This document shows positions 8,835 through 17,140 of a stretch of 64,000 nucleotides of DNA, in pieces. The notes beneath the pieces were generated by a model that was not told the DNA's origin, made no database searches, and saw only the letters and a program-made list of their open reading frames with translations. Origin of the DNA: Celeribacter arenosi. Lineage in GTDB: Bacteria; Pseudomonadota; Alphaproteobacteria; Rhodobacterales; Rhodobacteraceae. Location: assembly GCF_039539485.1 (NCBI RefSeq), contig NZ_BAABDF010000001.1, positions 216,973 through 280,972 of the forward strand, read 5' to 3'. Numbering within the stretch: the stretch's first letter is position 1; each line of letters starts with the position of its first letter. The translations under genes were made by a program, and so were the position numbers.

Positions 8835-10001
8835 ATGACAGAAATGGTCTATGGGTCCGTCCGCGATCAAGTGGGCGAGCCGGTTCTTCCCCGTTGGTGG
8901 CGGACGATCGATAAATGGACGCTCACATGCGTCTTTGCGCTTTTCGGGATCGGGCTCTTGCTCGGCCTCGCGGCTTCGCCGCCGTTGGCGCAGAAAAACA
9001 ATTTCGGCGACTTCTTTTATGTCCAGAGACAGGCCTTTTTCGGCTCTGTCGCGCTCGCCATTATGGTCATGGTGACCATGATGGACCCTGCCAAAGTGCG
9101 TCGCCTCGGGGTTTTGGGCTTTGGTGGGGCGTTCATCGCGCTCGCGCTTTTGCCGTTCTTTGGTACTGACTTCGGTAAGGGTGCTGTGCGGTGGTATTCC
9201 ATGGGTTTTGGCTCCGTTCAGCCCTCCGAGTTTCTTAAACCCGCATTTGTCGTCACCGCCGCGTGGCTCATGGCCGCGTCACAGGAAATCGGTGGGCCGC
9301 CGGGCCGGCTCTATTCCTTCTTTATCGCCATTGTGGTGGTCATGCTGCTCGCTCTGCAGCCGGACTTCGGGCAGGCGTCTTTGGTGCTTTTTGCGTGGGG
9401 CGTGATGTATTTCGTGGCCGGTGCACCGATGCTTTTGCTGATCGCGATTGCCGGTGTGGTGGTGGCAGCGGGAATGTTCGCCTATGAAAACTCCGAACAC
9501 TTTGCGCGCCGCATCGACGGCTTTCTCAACCCCGACATCGATCCGACCACGCAGATTGGTTACGCGACGAATGCGATCCGCGAGGGAGGTCTCTTTGGCG
9601 TCGGCGTGGGCGAGGGGACGGTCAAGTGGTCCCTGCCTGATGCGCATACAGACTTTATCATCGCGGTCGCCGCGGAAGAATACGGGCTAATCCTCGTGTT
9701 CATCATCATCGCGCTTTACGCCACGATTTGCGTGCGCTCGCTGTGGCGGCTGATGCGTGAACGTGATCCGTTCATTCGTCTGGCGGGGACGGGGCTGGCC
9801 TGTGCCTTTGGCATTCAGGCGTTCATCAACATGGGCGTAGCGGTGCGTTTGTTGCCCGCCAAAGGGATGACGTTGCCATTTGTGTCCTACGGCGGTTCTT
9901 CCGTCATTGCGTCGGGCATCGCGCTCGGCGCGCTATTGGCGTTCACGCGCACGCGGCCACAGGGTGAGATTGGCGACGTTCTGATCCGGCGGGGGCGCTA
10001 A
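8835..10001 (+). CDS. ftsW: septal peptidoglycan glycosyltransferase FtsW
   Basis: This SEDS-family polytopic membrane protein (388 residues, about 10 TM helices) polymerises septal glycan strands with FtsI. Family motifs include KGAVRWYSMGFGSVQPSEF near residue 120 and the C-terminal PFVSYGGSS block. RodA is the paralogue, but the position between murD and murG marks it as FtsW. It begins about 204 nt after the divergent ldh start, so this interval must carry a promoter for either ldh or the rest of the cluster, or both. Its TAA overlaps the murG ATG (TAATG). Confidence 0.95.
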   Translation: MTEMVYGSVRDQVGEPVLPRWWRTIDKWTLTCVFALFGIGLLLGLAASPPLAQKNNFGDFFYVQRQAFFGSVALAIMVMVTMMDPAKVRRLGVLGFGGAFIALALLPFFGTDFGKGAVRWYSMGFGSVQPSEFLKPAFVVTAAWLMAASQEIGGPPGRLYSFFIAIVVVMLLALQPDFGQASLVLFAWGVMYFVAGAPMLLLIAIAGVVVAAGMFAYENSEHFARRIDGFLNPDIDPTTQIGYATNAIREGGLFGVGVGEGTVKWSLPDAHTDFIIAVAAEEYGLILVFIIIALYATICVRSLWRLMRERDPFIRLAGTGLACAFGIQAFINMGVAVRLLPAKGMTLPFVSYGGSSVIASGIALGALLAFTRTRPQGEIGDVLIRRGR

Positions 10002-11095
10002 TGGCACCTCTGTTGGTCATCGCGGCGGGTGGCACCGGCGGGCACATGTTCCCGGCGCAATCTCTGGCCGAGGTCATGTTGGCGCGTGGGTGGCGGGTAA
10101 AGCTATCTACCGATGAGCGCGGGGCGCGTTACACCGGCGGGTTCCCCGAGGCCGTCGAAATCGATGTCCTGACCTCCGCCACCTTTGCGCGTGGCGGCAT
10201 CATGGCCAAGGCGGGTGTTCCCTTCAAAATTCTCGGCGGCGTCATGTCGGCGCTGCGCAAGTTTCGCAAAGACCGCCCGTCGGTTGTGGTGGGCTTTGGC
10301 GGCTATCCGGCCATTCCTGCCGTCGCGGCCGCCACGCTGTTGAAGCTGCCGCGCATGATCCACGAACAAAACGGCGTGCTCGGTCGCGTGAATGCGATCT
10401 TTGCCAAGCGTGTTGATGTGGTGGCCTGTGGGACGTGGCCGACCAAACTTCCGGACGGGATCGAAGGTGTGCATGTCGGCAATCCCGTGCGCGCCTCAAT
10501 CGGCGACAAGGCAGGTGCTCCATACATTCCGCCCGGCGATTACCCGATGTCGATCCTCGTGCTGGGCGGATCTCAGGGTGCACGCATTACTTCCGACGTC
10601 GTGCCTGCGGCCATTGCGGCCCTCACCGACGATCTCAGATGCCATCTGCGCGTGGCCCAACAGGCCCGCCCCGAGGACGTCGAACGTGTCGAAGCGGCCT
10701 ATGACGCGGAGGGCATTGGCGCAGACGTGCGCACCTTCTTTGATGATGTGCCCAAACGGATGAGCGAGTGCCAACTGGTAATCGCACGCTCCGGCGCGTC
10801 CACTGTTGCGGATGTTTCGGTCATCGGGAGACCGGCGATTTTTGTGCCCTTTGCGGCGGCGACCGCCGATCACCAGACCGCAAATGCGCGCGGGTTGGTC
10901 GAGGCAGGTGCTGCGATCCTCATTCCGGAGAGCAAATTGACTGCGCAAAGTCTTGCCGAGCAAATCGAGTTGGTTCTTGGCAATGTGAGCGGGGCCGTGC
11001 ACATGGCCCACGCCGCCCTATCGGTGAGCAAACCCGAAGCGGCACAGGAGCTCGCAGCGCTGGTTGAAACACTTGCCGCGCGCGAAAAACCGTGA
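10001..11095 (+). CDS. murG: UDP-GlcNAc:lipid I N-acetylglucosaminyltransferase MurG
   Basis: This 364-residue peripheral GT-B fold enzyme converts lipid I to lipid II at the cytoplasmic membrane face. The N-terminal glycine-rich loop AAGGTGGHMFPA (about 8-19), the VGFGGYPA motif and the C-terminal LGGSQGA and SGASTVAD motifs are diagnostic. The ATG shares one base with the ftsW stop. A 31-nt spacer with an AAGAAAG ribosome-binding site follows before murC. Confidence 0.97.
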   Translation: MAPLLVIAAGGTGGHMFPAQSLAEVMLARGWRVKLSTDERGARYTGGFPEAVEIDVLTSATFARGGIMAKAGVPFKILGGVMSALRKFRKDRPSVVVGFGGYPAIPAVAAATLLKLPRMIHEQNGVLGRVNAIFAKRVDVVACGTWPTKLPDGIEGVHVGNPVRASIGDKAGAPYIPPGDYPMSILVLGGSQGARITSDVVPAAIAALTDDLRCHLRVAQQARPEDVERVEAAYDAEGIGADVRTFFDDVPKRMSECQLVIARSGASTVADVSVIGRPAIFVPFAAATADHQTANARGLVEAGAAILIPESKLTAQSLAEQIELVLGNVSGAVHMAHAALSVSKPEAAQELAALVETLAAREKP

Positions 11096-11126
11096 CCGAT
11101 ACGAGTCTATAAGAAAGAATAAAACA

Positions 11127-12527
11127 ATGAACGCAGCCACCAAACTCCCCACCGAAATCGGCGCCATCCATTTCGTTGGCATCGGCGGAATCGGCATGTC
11201 AGGCATCGCCGAAGTGCTGCTCAACCACGGCTACCGCGTGCAGGGCTCTGATTTGAAGGCGTCCAAGATTACCGACCGGCTGAAAGAACTCGGGGCGGTG
11301 ATTTATGAAGGTCAGCGGGCCGAGAACCTCGAGGGGGCCGAGGTCGTGGTGATTTCCTCGGCGATCAAACCGGGCAACCCCGAACTCGACGCGGCGCGTC
11401 TGACGGGTTTGCCGGTGGTGCGTCGCGCCGAAATGCTCGCCGAGTTGATGCGGTTGAAATCCAACATCGCGGTTGCCGGAACGCATGGCAAAACCACGAC
11501 CACGACCATGGTGGCCGCTCTTCTGGATCAGGGCGGGATCGATCCGACCGTGATCAATGGCGGCATCATTCACGCCTATGGGTCCAACGCCCGCGTGGGT
11601 GCCAGCGACTGGATGGTTGTGGAGGCCGACGAAAGCGACGGCACGTTTAACCGCCTGCCCGCGACCATTGCGATTGTCACCAATATCGACCCCGAACACA
11701 TGGAACATTGGGGCACCATCGAAAACCTGCGTCAGGGGTTTCTGGACTTTGTTTCGGGCATTCCCTTCTACGGTCTGGCCGTGTGCTGCACGGATCATCC
11801 CGAGGTTCAAAGCCTCGTGGGCAAAATCACCGACCGCCGCGTTGTAACCTACGGGTTCAATGCGCAGGCGGATGTGCGTGCGGTCAACCTGACCTATAAA
11901 AAGGGTGTCGCGCATTTCGACATCGCACTCGCTTCGGAAGACATGGTGATCGAGGATTGCAGCCTCCCGATGCCCGGTGATCACAACGTGTCCAACGCAT
12001 TGGCCGCGGTCGCCGTGGCCCGTCATCTCGGCATGAAAGCGGCGGAAATCAAAGAGGCCTTGGCGAATTTCGGCGGCGTGAACCGCCGGTTTACGAAAGT
12101 AGCCGAGGTCAACGGTGTAACCATCATCGACGACTACGGCCATCACCCTGTGGAAATTGCCGCCGTGTTGAAGGCGGCGCGCCAGTCCACGGAAGGGCGC
12201 GTCATTGCGGTGCACCAACCCCACCGCTATTCGCGCCTGCACACATTGTTTGATGATTTCTGTACCTGCTTTAACGAAGCCGATGTGGTCGGGATTGCCG
12301 AAGTCTATGCGGCGGGCGAAGAGCCCATCGAAGGGGCGATGCGCGATGATCTCGTGGCGGGTCTGATCCGCCATGGTCACCGCCATGCACGTGCGGTCAA
12401 TTCCGAAGACGATCTCGAACGCCTCGTGCGTGAACAGGCGCGCGATGGTGACATGGTGGTGTGCCTCGGGGCGGGGACGATTTCGACCTGGGCGCATAAT
12501 CTGCCGGAGCGGCTCGCGAAAGGATAG
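11127..12527 (+). CDS. murC: UDP-MurNAc:L-alanine ligase
   Basis: This 466-residue cytoplasmic Mur ligase starts stem-peptide synthesis. The N-terminal UDP-binding loop FVGIGGIGMSG (about 16-26) and the P-loop GTHGKTT (118-124) are clear, with the C-terminal HHPVE and HQPHRYSR motifs. ATG 11127 gives the family N-terminus; an in-frame upstream ATG at 11064 lies inside murG. An APC transporter follows after 8 nt, which is unusual, since murB would be the expected neighbour. Confidence 0.97.
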   Translation: MNAATKLPTEIGAIHFVGIGGIGMSGIAEVLLNHGYRVQGSDLKASKITDRLKELGAVIYEGQRAENLEGAEVVVISSAIKPGNPELDAARLTGLPVVRRAEMLAELMRLKSNIAVAGTHGKTTTTTMVAALLDQGGIDPTVINGGIIHAYGSNARVGASDWMVVEADESDGTFNRLPATIAIVTNIDPEHMEHWGTIENLRQGFLDFVSGIPFYGLAVCCTDHPEVQSLVGKITDRRVVTYGFNAQADVRAVNLTYKKGVAHFDIALASEDMVIEDCSLPMPGDHNVSNALAAVAVARHLGMKAAEIKEALANFGGVNRRFTKVAEVNGVTIIDDYGHHPVEIAAVLKAARQSTEGRVIAVHQPHRYSRLHTLFDDFCTCFNEADVVGIAEVYAAGEEPIEGAMRDDLVAGLIRHGHRHARAVNSEDDLERLVREQARDGDMVVCLGAGTISTWAHNLPERLAKG

Positions 12528-12535
12528 GCACGCGC

Positions 12536-13726
12536 ATGTCCGACCATCTGAAACGACGCATTGGTCCGGTCCTTTTGACCGCTTACGGCGTGGGCGTGAT
12601 GGTCGGGGCGGGGATCTACGTTCTTGTCGGTGCAGTTGCTGCTCAGGCGGGGCTCTATGCGCCGCTGGCCTTTTTGATCGCCGGTTTGATCGCCGCGCCC
12701 TCGGCGCTATCCTACGCCGAACTATCCACCCGCATTCCCGAAGCCGCCGGTGAGGCCGCCTATGTCGAGGCCGGATTCGGGTCGCGCGCTTTGGCCCAGT
12801 TCGTCGGTGTAACGATTGTTCTGGCCGGTGCGGTGTCTGCGGCGGCGGTTTTGCGGGGCGGGGCGGGATATCTCACGAGCGTCGTCGACGTGCCTTTGAA
12901 CGTCGCTATTCTCGTGATCTGGGCCTTTCTGATCGCGGTCGCGATTATCGGTGTTCTCGAAAGTCTGGCATTGGCGGCCGTTTTCACGGTGATCGAAGTA
13001 GTCGGACTGACCATGGTCGTCTGGGCAGGGTGGTCGGCGCCTGTGTCCCCCGATTGGGCTGTGCAGGCTGCGCCCTATTGGGGCGGGATCGGGATCGCTG
13101 CGACGCTGGCGTTTTATGCCTTTATCGGGTTCGAAGACATTGTGAACTTGGCGGAGGAAACCCGCCGCCCCGAACGCACAATGCCGATTTCAATCATCGC
13201 CGCGCTGTTGATCACCACAGGTCTGTACGCGGTCGTCACGGTTGCCGCCGTTCGCTCTGTGCCGCTCGATGCGCTGGCCGGATCGGAGATGCCGCTGGCA
13301 CTGGTGTTCGAGGCGGGCGGCGGGCCGGTTGCGCTGCTTTCCTCGATCGCGGTGGTCGCCGCGCTCAACGGTGTGCTGGCTCAGGTCATCATGGCCGCAC
13401 GGGTGCTTTTCGGGATGGGGCGCCGCGCGGGCATTTTCTCCGGCTTTCACCATGCCCACCCCCGTTTCGGCACGCCTGTGCGCGCGACGCTCTTGGTCGG
13501 CGCGATGGTTTTGACAGCTGCGTTGCTGCTGCCGGTCGCGGAACTGGCAGGGGTGACGTCGGTTCTGCTGCTTATCGTCTTTGTACTCGTTAATTTCAGC
13601 CTGATCCGCATCAAGGCGCGCACGCCCAAAGCACCATTTCGCACACCGACCTGGGTGCCGGTCGTGGGGTTGGTTTTCGCCTTGGCTGCCCTCGCGACGG
13701 TCGCATTTGGCGGGGTTAGCGGATGA
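12536..13726 (+). CDS. APC-superfamily amino acid permease
   Basis: This 396-residue polytopic protein has about 11-12 hydrophobic segments. The first carries the APC substrate-binding glycine motif in GVMVGAGIYVLVG (about 19-31), and FYAFIGFEDIVNLAEETRRPER (about 190-210) matches the conserved TM6-loop region of amino-acid permeases. The substrate cannot be told from sequence. It starts 8 nt after murC and its stop overlaps the next ATG (ATGA), so it is embedded in the peptidoglycan operon. A role in supplying or recycling an amino acid for wall synthesis is inference from context only. Confidence 0.88.
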   Translation: MSDHLKRRIGPVLLTAYGVGVMVGAGIYVLVGAVAAQAGLYAPLAFLIAGLIAAPSALSYAELSTRIPEAAGEAAYVEAGFGSRALAQFVGVTIVLAGAVSAAAVLRGGAGYLTSVVDVPLNVAILVIWAFLIAVAIIGVLESLALAAVFTVIEVVGLTMVVWAGWSAPVSPDWAVQAAPYWGGIGIAATLAFYAFIGFEDIVNLAEETRRPERTMPISIIAALLITTGLYAVVTVAAVRSVPLDALAGSEMPLALVFEAGGGPVALLSSIAVVAALNGVLAQVIMAARVLFGMGRRAGIFSGFHHAHPRFGTPVRATLLVGAMVLTAALLLPVAELAGVTSVLLLIVFVLVNFSLIRIKARTPKAPFRTPTWVPVVGLVFALAALATVAFGGVSG

Positions 13727-13968
13727 CGCCCTATCTTGCGCTATGCCTTTGGGCCTTGGCCACGATGGCTCTGGCACCCTTGCCGATCCGCTATCAGAAA
13801 ATCCCGGGGTCAATTTTGCTCCTCACACTGCTGCCGCTATTGGTGTGGCTCGGGCGCGAAGCGGGGGCATTGCCTGTTGTGATTTGCTGCATCGCGGTCG
13901 GATCGCTGTTTCGAAAGCCGCTGGCCCATGTGGCGGGCAAAATCTTTGCGCAAAAGCGCGGTGACTAA
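13723..13968 (+). CDS. DUF2484-like small membrane protein (first copy)
   Basis: This is an 81-residue protein with two or three hydrophobic segments (about 5-20, 26-42, 48-64) and a basic tail ending KIFAQKRGD. Small proteins of this kind sit between murC and murB in many Rhodobacterales and are placed in DUF2484; no function is established. It overlaps the permease by ATGA and ends 12 nt before the second copy. The two copies share size and topology but little obvious sequence identity. Another reading frame is open here, but the coupled start and membrane topology favour this one. Confidence 0.75.
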   Translation: MTPYLALCLWALATMALAPLPIRYQKIPGSILLLTLLPLLVWLGREAGALPVVICCIAVGSLFRKPLAHVAGKIFAQKRGD

Positions 13969-13980
13969 AGGGGAATACCC

Positions 13981-14241
13981 ATGCCGACATCATTAATTCT
14001 CGCATGTGTCTGGGTCATCGCGGCCAATGTCATTGCGATGACGCCGTCGAAAAAGCTGCACTGGCCGCAGGCCTATGGGCTCATCGCGCTGGGGGTTCCT
14101 CTTCTGGGCTATGTCACTTATGAAAACGGCCCATGGATTGGGCTATTGGTTCTCGCGGCCGGTGTGTCGATCCTGCGTTGGCCGGTGCTCTATTTCGGCC
14201 GATGGATAAAACGATTGGTCACGAAAGGCCCCGCTGAATGA
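13981..14241 (+). CDS. DUF2484 family small membrane protein (second copy)
   Basis: This 86-residue protein has three hydrophobic helices (about 4-20, 31-45, 52-66). It contains the segments ACVWVIAANVIAMTPSK, HWPQAYGLIALGVPLLGY and YENGPWIGLLVL, which I recognise as the typical DUF2484 pattern of Rhodobacterales. AGGGGAA lies upstream of ATG 13981. Its TGA overlaps the murB ATG (ATGA), so murB translation probably depends on it. Function is unknown; an envelope or peptidoglycan role is inferred from the locus. Confidence 0.85.
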   Translation: MPTSLILACVWVIAANVIAMTPSKKLHWPQAYGLIALGVPLLGYVTYENGPWIGLLVLAAGVSILRWPVLYFGRWIKRLVTKGPAE

Positions 14242-15185
14242 ACTACCCTGCTGTCCGTGGGACACTGAGCGAAAACCGCCCGCTTGCCGATCTAACGTGG
14301 TTGCGCGTGGGTGGGCCAGCGCGCGCGTTGTTCCAACCAGCGGATGTCGCGGACCTGCAAAGTTTTCTCGCCGCCCTTCCCGATGACGTGTCCGTTTTTC
14401 CGATGGGCGTGGGGTCAAACCTGATCGTTCGTGATGGAGGTCTGGACGCGGTGGTGGTCCGGCTTGGGCGCGGGTTCAACGGGATTTCGTTTGATGGCAC
14501 GCGCGTGATTGCGGGCGCTGCGGCATTGGATGCGCATGTGGCGCGCAAAGCGGCGGCAGAGGGGCTCGATCTGACGTTCCTGCGCACTATTCCCGGGGCC
14601 ATTGGCGGCGCGGTTTGCATGAATGCAGGCTGCTACGGCTCCTATGTTGCCGATCATTTCGTTGAAGGCCGCGCGGTCACGCGGGCAGGGGAGTTGGTCA
14701 CACTCAGCACGGCGGATCTGAAATTCCAGTATCGCCAGAGCGATCTGCCCGAAGGGTGGGTCCTGATCGAGGCCACCTTCGAGGCGGTGCAGGGCGACCC
14801 CGAAGAACTGGCCGCACGGATGGAGGACCAGCTCGCCAAGCGCGACGCGACCCAGCCGGTGAAGGACCGCAGTGCAGGATCGACCTTTCGCAATCCGGCG
14901 GGATTTTCATCCACCGGACGGGCCGATGACGTGCATGATCTGAAAGCGTGGAAGGTGATTGATGACGCAGGTCTGCGCGGGTTTTCCATCGGCGGCGCGC
15001 AGATGAGCGAGAAGCATTCCAACTTCATGATCAACACCGGCGGGGCCAGCGCGCATGATCTCGAACTTTTGGGCGAGACAGTGCGAAAAAAGGTGTTCCA
15101 AAACGCCGGCATCCGGTTACAATGGGAAATCAAACGCGTCGGTGCGTTCGACGGGGATCCGATCCTCGACGGCCTCGCCGGATAA
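14238..15185 (+). CDS. murB: UDP-N-acetylenolpyruvoylglucosamine reductase
   Basis: This 315-residue cytoplasmic flavoenzyme reduces UDP-GlcNAc-enolpyruvate to UDP-MurNAc with NADPH. FAD-binding motifs LRVGGPA (about 22-28) and PMGVGSNLIVRDGGLD are present, followed by IPGAIGGAVCMNAGCYG and the C-terminal AGSTFRNP with the catalytic serine region, then SEKHSNFMIN. The short C-terminal form corresponds to type IIa MurB. It is coupled by ATGA to the upstream DUF2484 gene. Confidence 0.96.
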   Translation: MNYPAVRGTLSENRPLADLTWLRVGGPARALFQPADVADLQSFLAALPDDVSVFPMGVGSNLIVRDGGLDAVVVRLGRGFNGISFDGTRVIAGAAALDAHVARKAAAEGLDLTFLRTIPGAIGGAVCMNAGCYGSYVADHFVEGRAVTRAGELVTLSTADLKFQYRQSDLPEGWVLIEATFEAVQGDPEELAARMEDQLAKRDATQPVKDRSAGSTFRNPAGFSSTGRADDVHDLKAWKVIDDAGLRGFSIGGAQMSEKHSNFMINTGGASAHDLELLGETVRKKVFQNAGIRLQWEIKRVGAFDGDPILDGLAG

Positions 15186-15266
15186 ACGTGAAAATTAGCG
15201 CACTTCGAAAACGGAGGCGTTTAAAGGGGCCAGATATAAGGCTCTGGAATTGAGGCACTGGTGGGC

Positions 15267-16178
15267 ATGTCGAGCAGGCAGTCCCCGAAAGTTGCGGTAA
15301 TATTGGGCGGACCTTCGGCTGAGCGCGAAGTGTCTCTGTCCTCCGGTCGTGAATGCGCCGCCGCGCTACGGGGCGAAGGATTTGAAGTTGTCGAGATCGA
15401 CGCGGGCGCGGATATCGCGGCCCGTTTGCTTGACGTGAAACCGGACGTCGTTTTCAACGCGCTGCATGGCCGTTGGGGCGAAGATGGCTGCATTCAGGGC
15501 GTTCTCGAATGGCTGCGCATTCCCTACACGCATTCCGGTGTGCTCGCATCCGCACTCGCCATGGACAAAGAAAAGACCAAAGAGGTCTATGCGCTTGTTG
15601 GTCTCCCAATTGCCCACAGCGTTCTGGCGCATCGCGACGCGGTCGAGGCCGCCCATGTCATGGCGCCTCCCTATGTCGTAAAGCCCTACAATGAAGGCTC
15701 CTCGGTCGGTGTCTACATCGTTCACGAAGGCTCCAACGCACCGCGTCTGGCGCAGGACATGCCGCAGACGGTTATGGTGGAACAATTTGCCCCCGGTCGC
15801 GAGTTGACCTGCACCGTGATGGGGGATCGCGCGCTCTGTGTGACCGATATTCTTACCGATGGCTGGTATGACTACGACGCGAAATATGTCGCGGGTGGAT
15901 CGCGCCACGTGTGCCCCGCCGAGTTGCCAGCCGACATTACCGCCGCCTGTCAGGAATACGCACTTCGCGCACATGCGGCGCTCGGGTGTCGCGGTGTGAC
16001 GCGCACCGATTTCCGGTGGGATGAGGCAAAGGGTGTCGATGGGATCATTCTACTAGAGACCAATACCCAGCCGGGCATGACCCCGACGTCGCTGTCGCCC
16101 GAACAGGCACAGGCGGAAGGCATGAGCTTTGGTGCCTTCGTGGCCTGGATGGTGGAGGATGCTTCATGCGACCGGTAG
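15267..16178 (+). CDS. ddl: D-alanine:D-alanine ligase
   Basis: This ATP-grasp enzyme of about 303 residues makes the D-Ala-D-Ala substrate for MurF. The N-terminus reads VAVILGGPSAEREVSL, with the family serine and glutamate. The central KPYNEGSSVGV ATP-lid region and the C-terminal LLETNTQPGMTPTSL metal-binding segment are intact. GTG 15261 is an alternative start two codons upstream of ATG 15267. The gene overlaps ftsQ by 13 nt in a different frame. Confidence 0.95.
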   Translation: MSSRQSPKVAVILGGPSAEREVSLSSGRECAAALRGEGFEVVEIDAGADIAARLLDVKPDVVFNALHGRWGEDGCIQGVLEWLRIPYTHSGVLASALAMDKEKTKEVYALVGLPIAHSVLAHRDAVEAAHVMAPPYVVKPYNEGSSVGVYIVHEGSNAPRLAQDMPQTVMVEQFAPGRELTCTVMGDRALCVTDILTDGWYDYDAKYVAGGSRHVCPAELPADITAACQEYALRAHAALGCRGVTRTDFRWDEAKGVDGIILLETNTQPGMTPTSLSPEQAQAEGMSFGAFVAWMVEDASCDR

Positions 16179-17140
16179 ACCACGATCAGTTTGTCGCAGC
16201 CCCCGCACCGGGTGGATCGGCGCGTGTCTCCGAAGCGGTAGCGCGTGCGTTGCGGGCGCGCACGTCTTCCTCGGCGTCGCCCCGTCGCGACCCTGCGCCA
16301 TCGCGGGTTGCCTACCGGATGAGCCGTCTGTGGCTCACCCCGTCTTTCCGTTTTTTCCTGCGCCGCGTCGCCCCCGTTCTGGTGGTTGCAGCCGTAGCGG
16401 GTGCGTATTTCTCGGTCGAGGAAAACCGCCGCGCCATCACCGACACCTACATGCAGGTGAAGGGCGAGGTTCAGAACCGTCCCGAATTCATGGTCAAACT
16501 CATGGCTATTGATGGCGCTTCTGAGGAGCTTTCCCACGACATTCGCGAAGTTGTGCCAATTGATTTCCCATTGTCCTCCTTTGATCTGGACCTTCCGGGC
16601 ATGCTCGAACAAATCGAGAGTCTGGATGCAGTTTCGCAGGCGCATCTGCGTGTGCGGGCAGGGGGTATTTTGCAGGTGGATATCACCGAGCGTGTGCCCG
16701 CGGTCGTGTGGCGTGGGCCCCATGGGCTCGAACTGCTCGATCCTGCCGGACATCGCGTTTCGGCATTGGATATGCGCCAAGATCGCCAAGACCTGCCGTT
16801 GATTGCGGGTGTCGGGGCGGATCGCTACGTCGGCGAGGCGCTTTCGCTCATCACGGCTGCCCGCCCGATCCTGTCCCGTGTGCGCGGGCTCGTTCGGGTT
16901 GGAGAGCGGCGCTGGGACATGGTTCTGGATCGCGACCAGATTATTCAATTGCCGGAAACGGCGCCTGCCGCCGCATTGGCGCAGGTGATTGCGCTCGAGA
17001 GCGCAAAGGAACTTTTGGCCCGTGATGTGCGGGCCGTCGACATGCGCAACCCGGAGCGCCCGACGCTACGGCTGAACCCAGAGGCACAAGCGGACATGCA
17101 ACGGATCAAAGGTCTAGAACGCGGAGTATCAATGCAATGA
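16166..17140 (+). CDS. ftsQ: cell division protein FtsQ
   Basis: This bitopic division protein of 324 residues links FtsA-side and periplasmic divisome components. A long basic, Ala/Pro/Ser-rich cytoplasmic tail (about 1-68) precedes one TM helix (about 70-87). A POTRA domain follows (about 95-165, including the VSQAHLRVRAGGILQVDITERVP core, which begins near 145), and then the FtsQ beta domain with RRWDMVLDRDQIIQLPE. The extended N-terminus is typical of alphaproteobacterial FtsQ. It starts inside the end of ddl, and its TGA overlaps the ftsA ATG. Confidence 0.95.
   Translation: MRPVDHDQFVAAPAPGGSARVSEAVARALRARTSSSASPRRDPAPSRVAYRMSRLWLTPSFRFFLRRVAPVLVVAAVAGAYFSVEENRRAITDTYMQVKGEVQNRPEFMVKLMAIDGASEELSHDIREVVPIDFPLSSFDLDLPGMLEQIESLDAVSQAHLRVRAGGILQVDITERVPAVVWRGPHGLELLDPAGHRVSALDMRQDRQDLPLIAGVGADRYVGEALSLITAARPILSRVRGLVRVGERRWDMVLDRDQIIQLPETAPAAALAQVIALESAKELLARDVRAVDMRNPERPTLRLNPEAQADMQRIKGLERGVSMQ

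Noticed and set aside
13707..13964. 85-codon alternative frame over the first DUF2484 gene
   Set aside because: The frame starting at 13723 is coupled to the permease stop and has membrane helices; this one does not.
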